Made by a program: the position numbers and the translations under genes. The notes beneath the pieces were generated by a model. The model worked only from the letters and a program-made list of their open reading frames with translations. It ran no database searches and was not told the origin of the DNA. A DNA stretch of 64,000 nucleotides from NCBI RefSeq assembly GCF_017573505.1, contig NZ_JAGEOJ010000011.1, positions 362,857 through 426,856 on the forward strand. Reading direction: 5' to 3'. Below, piece by piece: positions 7,782 to 25,500 of the stretch. Numbering within the stretch: position 1 is the stretch's first letter; the number at the start of each line of letters is the position of its first letter. This DNA comes from Actinomadura barringtoniae (GTDB lineage: Bacteria > Actinomycetota > Actinomycetes > Streptosporangiales > Streptosporangiaceae).

Positions 7782-9101
7782 ATGCGCAACGGCAGCACTC
7801 CATCGCAGATCCCTGGGCCTGCCGTGGACAACGACGGCGTCGAGGCCATCGTCGCAGCGGGCGGATTGCATAACTACCAGCTGAAACTGCATGCCGAATA
7901 CGGGCCGGTGGCCAGGTTCCCGTTGCCGGGCGCGGGCCTGGCGGTCTCGGTCGCCGATCCGGTGCTGCTGGAGGCCACCGCGAAGATCAACAAGCGGCCG
8001 GAGAAACTGTTCGAATTCCTGGCTCCACTGCAGGAGTCGGGGAACCTGCAGACGATCCCCGCCGACGAGCACGTTCCCTGGCGGCGGGTGATGCTGTCGG
8101 TGCTGGCCGGGCGTCCCTCGCACGAGGCCCATTTCGCGCGGTTCACCGCCCTGGCCGCCGAGATGGCCGACCGGTGGGAGCGGGAGGGCGAGGTCGCGCT
8201 GCAGAAGGACCTGAGTGAGCTGTCGCTGCGGATGATCTGCCAGTACGCCCTCGGCAGCGGCCTGGCCTCGGAGGAGTCGGTCGGGCAGGTCGTCTCCGCC
8301 TTCGAGGACGTGCTCACCGAGTACCTCGGCCGGATGTACCAGATGGAGGGGCCCGGGCAGGCTCGCGCGGAGGAGTCGCTGGCCTACCTGCGAGCCACCG
8401 TCGACCAGGTCCTGGCCGCACACAAAGATCAGGAAGAGCGGAACGACCTGATCGCGGCGCTGGTCCAGGCGGGGGAGTCACCGGCGCGGATCCGCGACAC
8501 GGTGCTGATGATCATGATGGCGGCCCACCACACGACCGGCGTCGCCATCTCGTGGATGCTCTACCTGATGGCCCGGCACCCGGACGCGGCCAAGCGCGTC
8601 ACCGCCGAGGTCGACCAGGTGCTGGGCGACCGCGCCGTACCCGGGTACGGCGACCTGAAGGACCTGGTCCAGCTGGACCGGGCGCTCAAGGAGACGATGC
8701 GGCTCTACCCGCCGGGCCCGTACGGCGCGCGGGAGGCCACCGAGGACGTCGTGATCGGGGACTATGAGATCCCCGCCGGGACCACGATCTTCTATCCGTT
8801 CTGGGCCGTGCACATGAACCCCGACCACTGGCCCGACCCGCAGGTGTTCGACCCCGACCGCTTCACGCCGGAGGCGACGGCGGCCAGGCCGCGGCTCGCC
8901 TACATCCCGTTCGGCCTCGGCCCGCGCAGCTGCGAGGGCGCCGGGCTGGCGATGGTCGAGGCCGAGCTCGTGCTGGCCACCCTGCTCAAGCGGTTCGACT
9001 TCCGGCTCGCGCCCGGCCAGACGGTCACGCCCATCGAACGCTTCGTCCTGTGGGCCGACGGCGACATCCGCATGAACGTCACGCCGCGCCCGAAGAACTG
9101 A
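7782..9101 (+). CDS. Cytochrome P450
   Basis: The product is a 439-residue soluble haem monooxygenase; the start is ATG 7782 with GGAG six bases upstream. Family marks are the K-helix ExxR (KETMRLYPPGP), the meander FDPDRFTPE, and the haem loop FGLGPRSCEG with its axial Cys. The I-helix reads MMAAHHTTG. The usual acidic residue before the conserved Thr is His (residue 250) and the preceding Gly is Ala, so the normal acid-alcohol pair for O-O cleavage is altered. No ferredoxin or reductase gene is adjacent, so electrons must come from elsewhere. The substrate is not predictable. A perfect hairpin terminates the transcript just downstream. Confidence 0.93.
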   Translation: MRNGSTPSQIPGPAVDNDGVEAIVAAGGLHNYQLKLHAEYGPVARFPLPGAGLAVSVADPVLLEATAKINKRPEKLFEFLAPLQESGNLQTIPADEHVPWRRVMLSVLAGRPSHEAHFARFTALAAEMADRWEREGEVALQKDLSELSLRMICQYALGSGLASEESVGQVVSAFEDVLTEYLGRMYQMEGPGQARAEESLAYLRATVDQVLAAHKDQEERNDLIAALVQAGESPARIRDTVLMIMMAAHHTTGVAISWMLYLMARHPDAAKRVTAEVDQVLGDRAVPGYGDLKDLVQLDRALKETMRLYPPGPYGAREATEDVVIGDYEIPAGTTIFYPFWAVHMNPDHWPDPQVFDPDRFTPEATAARPRLAYIPFGLGPRSCEGAGLAMVEAELVLATLLKRFDFRLAPGQTVTPIERFVLWADGDIRMNVTPRPKN

Positions 9102-9109
9102 GAAGAGCG

Positions 9110-9147
9110 GTTCAGGCCGGTCCCGGGACTCCGGGACCGGCCTGAAC
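9110..9147. terminator. Bidirectional hairpin terminator between P450 and katG
   Basis: A perfect 17-bp inverted repeat (arms 9110-9126 and 9131-9147) with a 4-base loop sits 8 bases after the P450 stop and before the convergent katG end. There is no T-tract, as is common for actinobacterial terminators. It can serve both strands. Confidence 0.8.
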
Positions 9148-9182
9148 GGTGCGATCACATCCTGATCAGAGCCCGGTCAGGC

Positions 9183-9216
9183 GCCGATCAGGCCGCCGAT
9201 CAGGCCGCCGATCGGG
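9183..9216. repeat. Short 12-bp direct repeats after katG
   Basis: The unit GCCGATCAGGCC occurs at 9183 and 9195, with a partial third copy at 9207. It lies between the katG stop and the terminator, in sequence that belongs to no gene. It is probably slippage-prone spacer DNA. Confidence 0.6.
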
Positions 9217-9223
9217 GTCTCGA

Positions 9224-11428
<2,205 letters not shown>

Positions 11429-11451
11429 GGGAATCCTTCCGGACACGGTGC

Positions 11452-11886
11452 TCAGGTGCTGCGGTTGGAACAGTCGGGGCACAGGCCCCAGAAGATGACC
11501 TCGGCCTCGTCGATCACGAAACCGTGGTCATCGGACGCGGTCAGGCAGGGCGCCTCACCGACCGCGCAGTCGACGTCGGCGACGGCACCGCACGAGCGGC
11601 ACGCGACGTGGTGGTGGTTGTCGCCGACGCGTCCCTCGAACCGGACGGGGCTCCCGGCCGGTTCGATGCGCCGCACGAGGCCCGCCGCGGTGAGCGCGTG
11701 CAGGGCCTCGTACACGGCCTGGAGCGAGATGTAGCCGACGCGGTCGCGGACTCCGGAGGCGAGTGCCTCGACCCCGAGGTGATCACCGTCCCGGACGGTC
11801 TCCAGCAGCGCGACGCGGGCGGCCGTCACCCGCAGGCCCGCACCGCGCAGCTCCTCGGCAGTGGTCGGAGTCTGGGCTGCGGTCAT
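11452..11886 (-). CDS. furA: Fur-family redox/iron repressor FurA
   Basis: This 144-residue Fur-family protein has a winged helix (LRVTAARVALLETV, then ISLQAVYEALHALTAAGLVRRIE) and the dimerisation domain with the metal-binding HHHVACRSCG and the C-terminal CPDC site for structural zinc. Placement directly before katG identifies it as the FurA/PerR-like regulator of the peroxidase. On its strand, TTGAAC and TAGGTT with 18-base spacing end only a few bases before the ATG, so the mRNA may be leaderless. A 9+9 palindrome upstream is the probable operator. Confidence 0.94.
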   Translation of the reverse strand: MTAAQTPTTAEELRGAGLRVTAARVALLETVRDGDHLGVEALASGVRDRVGYISLQAVYEALHALTAAGLVRRIEPAGSPVRFEGRVGDNHHHVACRSCGAVADVDCAVGEAPCLTASDDHGFVIDEAEVIFWGLCPDCSNRST

Positions 11887-11933
11887 GCCGCCAACCTATC
11901 CCCCTAAACAAGAACAGTTCAAGATAACGAAAG

Positions 11934-11953
11934 ATCCAACTCTTGAGTTGGAT
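11934..11953. promoter_or_regulatory. Probable FurA operator (palindrome)
   Basis: ATCCAACTC and GAGTTGGAT form a perfect 9-bp inverted repeat separated by TT, in an A/T-rich patch 48 bases upstream of furA. FurA proteins bind A/T-rich palindromes at their own promoter. The site lies just upstream of the deduced -35 (TTGAAC on the minus strand). It could also influence the rightward stress-protein gene. Confidence 0.6.
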
Positions 11954-12030
11954 CAGGAGTTTGGACGGGTCGCCCCCCTCGAGTCTCGCCCGGTCACAGA
12001 GCGCACGCCACGTGACAGGCCCGTACTGGC

Positions 12031-12044
12031 GGGACCTTTGCCCC
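12031..12044. promoter_or_regulatory. DosR/DevR-like box upstream of the stress protein
   Basis: GGGACCTTTGCCCC closely fits the GGGAC-N4-G-N-CCC core of DosR/DevR boxes, which control hypoxia and redox regulons that often include universal stress proteins. It lies 109 bases before the stress-protein start and abuts a TATATG that could be a -10. No dosR/dosS gene is in the window, so regulation is inferred. Confidence 0.45.
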
Positions 12045-12152
12045 TATATGGCCGAAACTCTGCCGATCACGATGGAGGTCACGCGAGGTCCCGTCGGGGG
12101 ATCGTCGCCTCGGGAATCAGTATCGGGGACCGACTCCGGATCGGGAGGGCCG

Positions 12153-13022
12153 ATGGCCGACCACACCAAGATCGTCGTCGGGGTCGACGGCTCTCCGTCG
12201 TCGAACCGCGCGGTGGCCTGGGCCGCCGACGAGGCACAGCGCCGCCAGGCCGGGCTGCGGATCGTGTACTCCCACGAGGTCTGGGGCGACCAATGGCCGT
12301 TCGATCTGCCGTCCTCGGTCACCGGCGAGGGTGCCTCGGCCATGGACGAGCCGGCGCGGCACACGCTGGACGCCGCCGCTGAGCAGGCGGGCCGCGGCAG
12401 GCCCGAGCTCTCGGTGACGACCGGGCTCCTCACCGAGTCGGCCGCCTCGGCGCTCCAGGGCGAGGCCGGGGATGCCTTCGAGATCGTCGTCGGCCACCGC
12501 GGCCTGGGCGGCTTCACCGGGCTACTGCTCGGCTCGGTCAGCCTCAAGATCGCTGAACGGGCCGTCTCGCCCGTGGTGATCGTGCGCGGCGACCCGGCCC
12601 CGGCGCGCGGCGAGGTCGCGGTGGGCGTCGACCTGGTCGCCGACGGCCCGGTGCTGGAGTACGCGTTCGACGCGGCCGCCCGGCGCGGGTCGCGGCTGCG
12701 GGTCGTGCACGGCTGGGAGGTGCCCGGCTGGGTCCTGGACACCCCGCACCCCATCAGCCTGAAGGAGCTGGAGGAACGGATCCGCTGGAACGTCATCGAG
12801 GCCCACGCCCCCTATCGCAAGCGGTTCCCCGGGGTCCAGGTCGTCGAGGACCTTCCGCGCGACCATCCGGTGGAGGCCATGGTGGCCGTCTCCCGCGAGG
12901 TCGACCTGATCGTCATCGGCAAGCACACACAGGGCGACAGGTTCCGGATCGGCGCCACGGGCCACGGCATCCTCCACCATGCGGACTGCCCCGTGGCCGT
13001 CATCCCGCCGAACACGAATTGA
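12153..13022 (+). CDS. Tandem universal stress protein (two USP domains)
   Basis: This 289-residue cytosolic protein starts at ATG 12153 with GGGAGGG upstream. Domain 1 (about 5-145) opens IVVGVDGSPSSNRAVAWA and ends GHRGLGGFTGLLLGS, which matches the ATP-binding G-x2-G-x9-G-S pattern. Domain 2 (about 150-285) ends GKHTQGDRFRIGATGHG and has a degraded nucleotide motif. Tandem USPs of this size are typical of actinobacterial dormancy or hypoxia regulons. The DosR-like box upstream agrees with that role. It precedes the lipid cluster by 139 bases but is probably a separate unit. Confidence 0.9.
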   Translation: MADHTKIVVGVDGSPSSNRAVAWAADEAQRRQAGLRIVYSHEVWGDQWPFDLPSSVTGEGASAMDEPARHTLDAAAEQAGRGRPELSVTTGLLTESAASALQGEAGDAFEIVVGHRGLGGFTGLLLGSVSLKIAERAVSPVVIVRGDPAPARGEVAVGVDLVADGPVLEYAFDAAARRGSRLRVVHGWEVPGWVLDTPHPISLKELEERIRWNVIEAHAPYRKRFPGVQVVEDLPRDHPVEAMVAVSREVDLIVIGKHTQGDRFRIGATGHGILHHADCPVAVIPPNTN

Positions 13023-13161
13023 GTTTCGGCTCGCAATAGTCCGTTGGCACTGGTGCGGATGCTCCCCTGACCTGCGGTCCATCGCCAAACGACCCATTGC
13101 CGCTCGTTTCTCGCGACGCACAGAATTGTGGCTGCAAACAATTGCCGCGCTTTTGGAGGCA

Positions 13162-15045
13162 ATGGCAGTGGCAGCCCTTTCCATCCTCGACCTGTTCGCC
13201 GCGCAGCTGGACGAGCACCCCGACCGCGAGCTGTTCACGTTCGTCGACAAGCACGGCAAGGACCGCGCCAGACTCACGGCCGCGTCCATCGCACGCGACG
13301 CGGCCGACGTGCGCCTTTTCCTGGACTCGGAGGGTTTCGCTCCGGGCGACCGGGTCGTCCTGGCCTATCCGCCGGGGCCCGAGTTCATCGTGGCGCTCGT
13401 CGGCTGCCTGATGGCGGGCGTGCTCCCGGCGGCGGTGCTGCCGCCCGACCCTCGCCACGGCCGCGGCAACGAGGACGGGTTCGTCTCGGCGGTCCTGGAC
13501 TGCGAGGCGCGGGCCGTTCTCACCAGCACCGGCTACGACCGGCTCCGCAAGCTCGCCACGGTCGCGGGCGCGGTCACGCGCAGCGGCCGCCGCTGGCCCG
13601 ACATTCCCTGGCACCGCACCGACCGGCTCGCCTACGACGACCCCGAGGAGGGGCCACGGGAGTGGCACCGGCCCGAGAGCGATGACGAGCCGGCGCTGCT
13701 GCAGTACACCTCCGGCTCGACCGGGACGGCGCGCGGCGTGGTCATGAGCCACCGCAACCTGATCGCCGAGGCGGCCTCGAACGCGGCGGACTACGGGCTG
13801 GTGCCCTCGGAGGTCGGCGTCACCTGGCTGCCGCACTACCACGACTTCTGCCTGATCAACGTGATCATGAACGTGCTGAGCGGCAACCTGCGGATCTACA
13901 TGCTCTCGCCGCTGGACTTCCTGCGGTCGCCGGGACTGTGGTTCGAGACGATGTCGCGGGTGGGCGCGACCGAGACGCACGCCCCCAACTTCGCCTACGA
14001 CCTCGTGGTGCGCCGCACCACGCCCGAGCAGCGCGCCCGCTGGGACCTCAGCCGGGTGCGCATGGTCATGTCGGCGGCCGAGCCCGTCCTCGCCAGGACC
14101 GTGGACACCTTCTTCCGCGAGTTCGCGGCGACCGGGCTGCGGCCCGAGACGTTCTGCCCGACCTACGGGCTGGCGGAGGCGTGCGTCAGCGTGACCGGCT
14201 GGGGGCGTTCCAGAGTCACCGTCGACCCTGAGGCCCTGTCGCTGGGCAAGGTGATCCGTGTCGAGGACGGTGCGGTCGGCGAGGACGGCGCGGCCGGCGC
14301 GGACTGCGCGGCCGAACCCGACGGCGCCCGTAAGGACCGGCGGCGCCGCGCGGCCACCTACTTCGGCTGCGGCAAGGTCACCAAGCCCGGCTCGAGGGTC
14401 CGCATCATCGACCCGGACACCTGCGAGCCCTGCGGCCCCGACCAGGCCGGGGAGATCTGGGTCGACTCCGAGACCAAGGCGCTCGGCTACTACGGCCGCG
14501 AGGCCGAGAGCAGAGAGGTCTTTTACGCGGCGGTCGCGGGAGACACCGACACGCGCCGCTACCTTCGCACGGGAGATCTGGGCTTCTTCGCGGACGGCGA
14601 GATCGTCATCACCGGAAGGATCAAGGACATGATCGTCGTGCGCGGCCGCAACCACCACGCCGAGGACCTGGAGGAGAGCGTCCGGCTCTGCCATCCCGAC
14701 GTCAGGCCCGGCGGCATCGCGGTGACCGCGGCCACGCCCGGCGACGGCGAGGACCGCGCCGAGCAGGTGGTGGTGTTCGTCGAACGCCGCGACGCCGCCA
14801 CCGACGAGGCGACGGCCGAGGAGATCGTCGCCGCCGTCCGGCACCGGCTCCGGCTCGACCATCAGCTCACCGGCGTGACGGTCGTCGTCGGCCCCAAAGG
14901 CCTGGTCGCCAAGACGACGAGCGGCAAGGTGCGCCGGCGGACCTGCGCGCAGCTGTACGTCTCGGGTCCGCTTCCTGAGGGCACGAGCGTTCACCCGCCT
15001 GCGGACTCCCGTCGCGAGAGCGGGATCGAGGTGTCCGCGTGCTGA
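13162..15045 (+). CDS. Fatty acyl-AMP ligase (FAAL)
   Basis: The 627-residue adenylate-forming enzyme starts at ATG 13162 with TTGGAGG upstream. FAALs activate a free fatty acid as acyl-AMP and pass it to an ACP of a polyketide or lipid synthase. Signs are LLQYTSGSTGTARGVVMSHR (P-loop, residue ~180), the FAAL-typical WLPHYHDFCLINVIMN, the MSAAEPV and TYGLAEA segments, LRTGDLGFFADGEIVITGR, and a C-terminal T-T-S-G-K-V-R-R. An Ala/Gly/Asp-rich stretch (about residues 366-396) interrupts the region after the A5 motif. The stop overlaps the next start by 7 bases, so it is translationally coupled to pfaD. It most likely supplies the starter chain to the PUFA-like synthase or the stand-alone ACP. 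Confidence 0.92.
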   Translation: MAVAALSILDLFAAQLDEHPDRELFTFVDKHGKDRARLTAASIARDAADVRLFLDSEGFAPGDRVVLAYPPGPEFIVALVGCLMAGVLPAAVLPPDPRHGRGNEDGFVSAVLDCEARAVLTSTGYDRLRKLATVAGAVTRSGRRWPDIPWHRTDRLAYDDPEEGPREWHRPESDDEPALLQYTSGSTGTARGVVMSHRNLIAEAASNAADYGLVPSEVGVTWLPHYHDFCLINVIMNVLSGNLRIYMLSPLDFLRSPGLWFETMSRVGATETHAPNFAYDLVVRRTTPEQRARWDLSRVRMVMSAAEPVLARTVDTFFREFAATGLRPETFCPTYGLAEACVSVTGWGRSRVTVDPEALSLGKVIRVEDGAVGEDGAAGADCAAEPDGARKDRRRRAATYFGCGKVTKPGSRVRIIDPDTCEPCGPDQAGEIWVDSETKALGYYGREAESREVFYAAVAGDTDTRRYLRTGDLGFFADGEIVITGRIKDMIVVRGRNHHAEDLEESVRLCHPDVRPGGIAVTAATPGDGEDRAEQVVVFVERRDAATDEATAEEIVAAVRHRLRLDHQLTGVTVVVGPKGLVAKTTSGKVRRRTCAQLYVSGPLPEGTSVHPPADSRRESGIEVSAC

Positions 15046-16715
15046 CAGTGCCCTCCCGCGCGGCGGCGCCGGCCCGCCGCGAGAACGGTTCCCGCTCGTC
15101 CGGAACGGGCGGGCCGCGGGCGATCGGCGCCTGGAGGGGAAGCGGTGCGCCCGCGTTCTCGCCCGACGAGATCGTGCGCCTCGCCCATGAGACGAGGCAG
15201 CCGTTGCACGTGGTCAGCCGCGCCACCGACGGCGCGATCGGTCTCGCGGCCGAGGGGATCATCGAGCCGGAGTCGTCGCGGCCCGCGCCCTATCAGGTGC
15301 TGGGCGTGCTGCCCGCGCTCTATCCCGAGTGGCTCGGGCAGCGAACGTTCTGCACGGCGCACGGGCTGCGGTTCGCCTACATCGCGGGGGAGATGGCCAA
15401 CGGCATCGCCACCTCGCGACAGGTCGTCGCGATGGCCCGCGCGGGGATGCTGAGCTTCTTCGGCGCGGCGGGGCAGCCGCCCGGCCGCATCGAGAGCGCG
15501 ATCGCCGAGATCCGCCGCGAGCTGCCCGGCCAGGTCAACTGGGGCGTCAACCTGATCCACTCGCCCACCGAGCCCGAGATGGAGGAACGCGTCGCCGACC
15601 TGCTGCTCGCGCATCGCGTGCCGCGCGTCTCCGCCTCCGCGTACATGGCCCTCACCCCGGCCGTGGTCCGCTGCGCCGTCGCGGGGCTGAGCACGGATCG
15701 TTCCGGCGCGGTGGCGCGCCGCACGCACCTGTTCGCCAAGGTGTCGCGGCCCGAGGTCGCCGAACGGTTCATGTCGCCCGCGCCCGCCAAGATCCTGCGG
15801 GCGCTGGTGGAACGCGGGCAGATCACCGCGGCCGAGGCCGAGCTCGCGAGCCGGATCCCGGTCGCGGTGGACGTGACGGTCGAGGCCGACAGCGGCGGCC
15901 ACACCGACAACCGGCCGCTGGTCACGATGCTCCCGGTGATCCAGCGGCTCCGCGACGACCTCACCGCCCGCCACCACTACGACCGGCCGGTCCGCGTGGG
16001 CGCGGCCGGTGGCCTCGGCGACCCCGGCGGCATCGCCGCGGCGTTCGGGCTCGGCGCGGCCTACGTCGTCACGGGCTCGATCAACCAGGCGGCCGTCGAG
16101 TCCGGCGTCTCCGACGAGGCCAAGGAGCTCCTCGCCCGAGCCGACGTGGCCGACGTCGTCATGGCTCCATCTGCCGACATGTTCGAACTGGGCGTCAAGG
16201 TGCAGGTGCTCCGGCGCGGCACCGCGTTCGCCGGCAGGGCCGGGCGCCTGTACGAGATCTACCGGCGGCACCCCTCGCTGGAGGCGCTGAGCGGCGACGA
16301 GCGCGCGGGGCTGGAGAAGGACGTGCTGCACACCTCGCTGGAGGCCGTCGAGGCCGAGACCCGGTCGTTCTGGCGGGAACGTGATCCCGGGCAGCTCGCC
16401 AAGGCCGAGCAGGACCCCAAGCACTGGATGGCGCTGGTCTTCCGCTGGTACCTGGGCATGTCGAGCCGCTGGGCCATCGCCGGAGCGGGCGACCGCCGCA
16501 CCGACTACCAGCTGTGGTGCGGGCCCGCGATGGGCGCGTTCAACCGCTGGACGCGCGGCACCTTCCTCGCCGAGCCCGCCAATCGCGGCGTGGTCCAGAT
16601 CGCCCTCAACCTGCTGGAGGGCGCGACCATGATCACTCGCGCGCAGCAGCTGCGGACCTTCGGCGTGCCGGTCCCCGACGCCGCCTACCGGGTGACGCCC
16701 CGCCCCCTCGTGTGA
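15039..16715 (+). CDS. pfaD: PfaD-type enoyl reductase (2-nitropropane dioxygenase fold)
   Basis: The 558-residue FMN-dependent enoyl reductase is of the PUFA-synthase type and works in trans to reduce enoyl-ACP intermediates. The start is GTG 15039, inside the end of the FAAL gene. Family features are the YIAGEMANGIATSRQVVAMARAG region, FFGAAGQPP, WGVNLIHSPTEPEMEE, the FMN phosphate-binding RVGAAGGLGDPGGIAAAFGLGA, VTGSINQAAVESG, the VADVVMAPSADMFELGVKVQVL stretch, and the characteristic C-terminal DWxKALV-like W-Y-L-G-M-S-S-R-W part ending NLLEGA. Its presence is diagnostic of a Pfa-like rather than an ordinary type I polyketide system. It lies 73 bases before the megasynthase start. Confidence 0.92.
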   Translation: MLTVPSRAAAPARRENGSRSSGTGGPRAIGAWRGSGAPAFSPDEIVRLAHETRQPLHVVSRATDGAIGLAAEGIIEPESSRPAPYQVLGVLPALYPEWLGQRTFCTAHGLRFAYIAGEMANGIATSRQVVAMARAGMLSFFGAAGQPPGRIESAIAEIRRELPGQVNWGVNLIHSPTEPEMEERVADLLLAHRVPRVSASAYMALTPAVVRCAVAGLSTDRSGAVARRTHLFAKVSRPEVAERFMSPAPAKILRALVERGQITAAEAELASRIPVAVDVTVEADSGGHTDNRPLVTMLPVIQRLRDDLTARHHYDRPVRVGAAGGLGDPGGIAAAFGLGAAYVVTGSINQAAVESGVSDEAKELLARADVADVVMAPSADMFELGVKVQVLRRGTAFAGRAGRLYEIYRRHPSLEALSGDERAGLEKDVLHTSLEAVEAETRSFWRERDPGQLAKAEQDPKHWMALVFRWYLGMSSRWAIAGAGDRRTDYQLWCGPAMGAFNRWTRGTFLAEPANRGVVQIALNLLEGATMITRAQQLRTFGVPVPDAAYRVTPRPLV

Positions 16716-16788
16716 CGCCGCGCCCTCTCGTTTGAGACCTCGTCCGAGAACGATCCTCCATCCCCTCGCTCCGACGGAGACCCGGCTG

Positions 16789-22572
<5,784 letters not shown>

Positions 22573-22591
22573 ACAGGAGGAACACCATTCC

Positions 22592-25500
22592 ATGACGTCC
22601 GTCGCGATCGTCGCCGTCGGCACCTGCGGCCCGGGCTGGAGTCGAACACAGGAATTGGTCGAAAGGCTTCTGCGAGGAACCGAACCGCCGCCCCCGCGCC
22701 CGCACGACACCGGCCGGGCGCTCGCGGCGGCCGTGCGAGAGGCGTCGGGAGGATGGACGCGCCGCTCCACCCGATCGTTCGGCCAAGCCCTTCGATCGCT
22801 TCGCGAACGTACCGCCGACGAGGTGCTCGTCGCGGACGCCGATCCCGGCAGCGGCGCCGCCGTCGCGCTGCTGCTGCGGCGAGAACGCGACGCACGCACG
22901 GCCGGTGACGAGATCATCGCCGTTCTCGATGGCGGGCCGCGCGAACCGGAGCTCTTCCCTGTGCTGGTCGCCGCTCTGGGGTTGCGCCATCGGGCGGACT
23001 TCCGGAACGGCGCGCCCGCGACTCCCATGCTCGGTGAGCGGCGGACCGAGGCCTGCGGCGTCACCCTGAGCGCGGGCCGTCCGGTGTCCTGGCTGGGCTC
23101 ACGTCCGCCGCGACTCCATGTCTACTCGGGCGCGGACCGGCGCGCGGTGATGGCCGCCGTACGCCATGGCCGGCGTTCCTCAGCAGGACCGGCACGCCTG
23201 GCCGTCGTCGCCCAAAGCCGCGAGCAACTCAGGCGCAAGCGGGGCGAGGCGCTTCGCTGGCTCGGCGGTGACGGCTCGCGTCCCCCTGGCGTGGCCTACC
23301 GGGACCGGCCCGTGGAGGGCGAGATCGCCTTCGTCTACTCGAACGGAGCGGCCGGCTATCAGGGCATGGGCCGCGACCTGATGCTCGCGTTCCCCGGGCT
23401 GATGGACGGGGTGCGGCGCGACAACGGCCCTCTCGAGCAGTACATGAGCTGGGTGTTCGCGGAGTCTCCCGGGCCCGCGGGCCTGGCCATCGGCCAGATC
23501 ATCGCCGCCGGTGCCCTCGCGGTCCTGCACAGCCGGATCGCACAGGACGTCCTCGGCATCCAGCCGAACGCGTCCCTGGGCTACTCCTCGGGAGAGTGCA
23601 CTGCACCCGTCGCCCTCAGCATCTGGGCCGACTGCGCCACCGTCGCCGACGAGGCGCGCCGCAGCGATCTGCTGGTGCGCGAGATCGCCGGGGAGCACCG
23701 GCTGACCCGCCGGGTCTGGCGGGACCTGGGCCTTCAGGACGGCGGCTGGGCCAACCATCTGGTGGTGGGGCCGACCGACCGGATACGGGAGGCGGTCGAG
23801 GCGGAGACAGGCGCCTTCCTCACGGTGGTCAACTCGCCCAGGTCGAGCATCATCGGCGGGCACGAATCGGCGTGCGCGCGGGTGCTGGAACGCTTGGGCC
23901 GTTCCGTCCAAGCGCTGCCGCTGGAGTACGACATCGCGGTGCACGCGCCGGTGTTCGAGGCGGCCAAGGAGCCCTGGCGTGTCCTGCACAGCCATGCGCT
24001 GAACGGAGGCCACGTCGGCAAGCGCCTCTACTCCGGAGTGCGGCGCGCGGCCTATCAGCCGTCGCGCGAAGGGATGGCCGAGGCTCTCTCGGAGCTGGTG
24101 ACCGGGACGGTCGACTTCGCCGGGACCGTCGAGCAGGCGTGGCGGGACGGGGTCCGGGTCTTCATCGAGCAGGGGCCGCGCGGTCTGTGTTCCGGCTGGA
24201 TCTCGCAGACGCTCGGCGAACGTGAGCACCTCGCGGTCCCGTTCGACGATGGCGGCTCGGACTCGCTCGGCGCCTACCTACAGGCGGTCGCCGAACTCGC
24301 CGCGGCCGGAGTGGTGACGTCCCAGGGTCTGCTGCTCGAACCCGCCCCTGCGGGCCGCCGCCACGACCTCGCCTCAGTCCAGCGGGAGTTCCTGACACAG
24401 CAGTCGGCCGTACAGCAGCGCTTCCTCGCGTCCAGATCACCCCGCCACGCGCGTATCGAGCCTGCTCAGGACAGCCCGCCAGTACGAACGACGACATCGG
24501 GGGAGGCTTACGACACCGCCGCGATCCAGGCCTTCGCCGAGGGCCGCCTTGCCGACTGCTTCGGTCCGGCCTGGCGGATAGCCGACGCGCATCTGCGAAC
24601 GCCTCGCCTGGCGCCGGAGCATCTGACCCTGCGAGGAGAGGTAGTGGCCTTCGACCCGGACAGCGGCTACCTCCGCATGGAACTGGCCATGGCTCCAGGG
24701 CCGGACTCGCTCATGCTTGAGGCGGGCTTGCAGGCCATGGCCTTCTACTTGACCGCGATGGGCTTCACCATCGCCAGGGACGGCTGGCGCTTCGAGCCGA
24801 CTCCAGGCGCTCCCGGCAACCTACGCCGGGGAAGGCCGCCGGAGCCTCAGCCGAGCAAGACGACCGTCGAGATCCTCGTTCAAGAGGTGTCCGACGATCC
24901 CGAACCGGCCGTATACGGCGACATCCGCTGCTCCGCAGGCGGACACCAGGTCTTCGGCGCCGACGGGATCGGACTGCGGCTCGTACCGGATCGGCCGCTG
25001 CGCCAGTGGATCGAGCTGGGCGCCATCACGATCGACGACGAACCCCGAACCGTCGCGGCGACCGAAGCGGGACCGACCGGCAAACTGTCGATGCTCAACT
25101 GCGCGTGGGGGAGCCTCGCGGACGCGTTCGGCCCGGCCTACTCGATATTCGACGAATCGCGGCGGGGCGTTCGGCTGCCGGGCCCGCCGTACCTCTTCAT
25201 GGACGCGGTGACCAAGGTGTCCGGCGGCCAGGCGGCCCGCGAGATCGGCACCACCGCCGAGTCGGTCTTCGTGCTTCGCCCAGACGCCTGGTTCTGGAGC
25301 GACAGCGGGACTCCGGTGATGCCGTTCGCCGCGCTGATGGAGACCGTACTGCAGCCCTGCGGATGGCTCGCGTCGTACGCCGGCTACCCGCTGGAGGACC
25401 GGGAGATGCTGATCCGCAACCTCGGCGGCACGGCCAGGGTCCTGCGCGAGGTCACCCCCGACAGCGGTGAGCTCTACACGACCGGGGAGCTGATGAAGGC

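Noticed and set aside
13023..13161. USP gene as first gene of the lipid operon
   Set aside because: A 139-base gap with its own upstream DosR-like box and a fresh strong ribosome-binding site for the FAAL argue for separate transcription units, although readthrough cannot be excluded.
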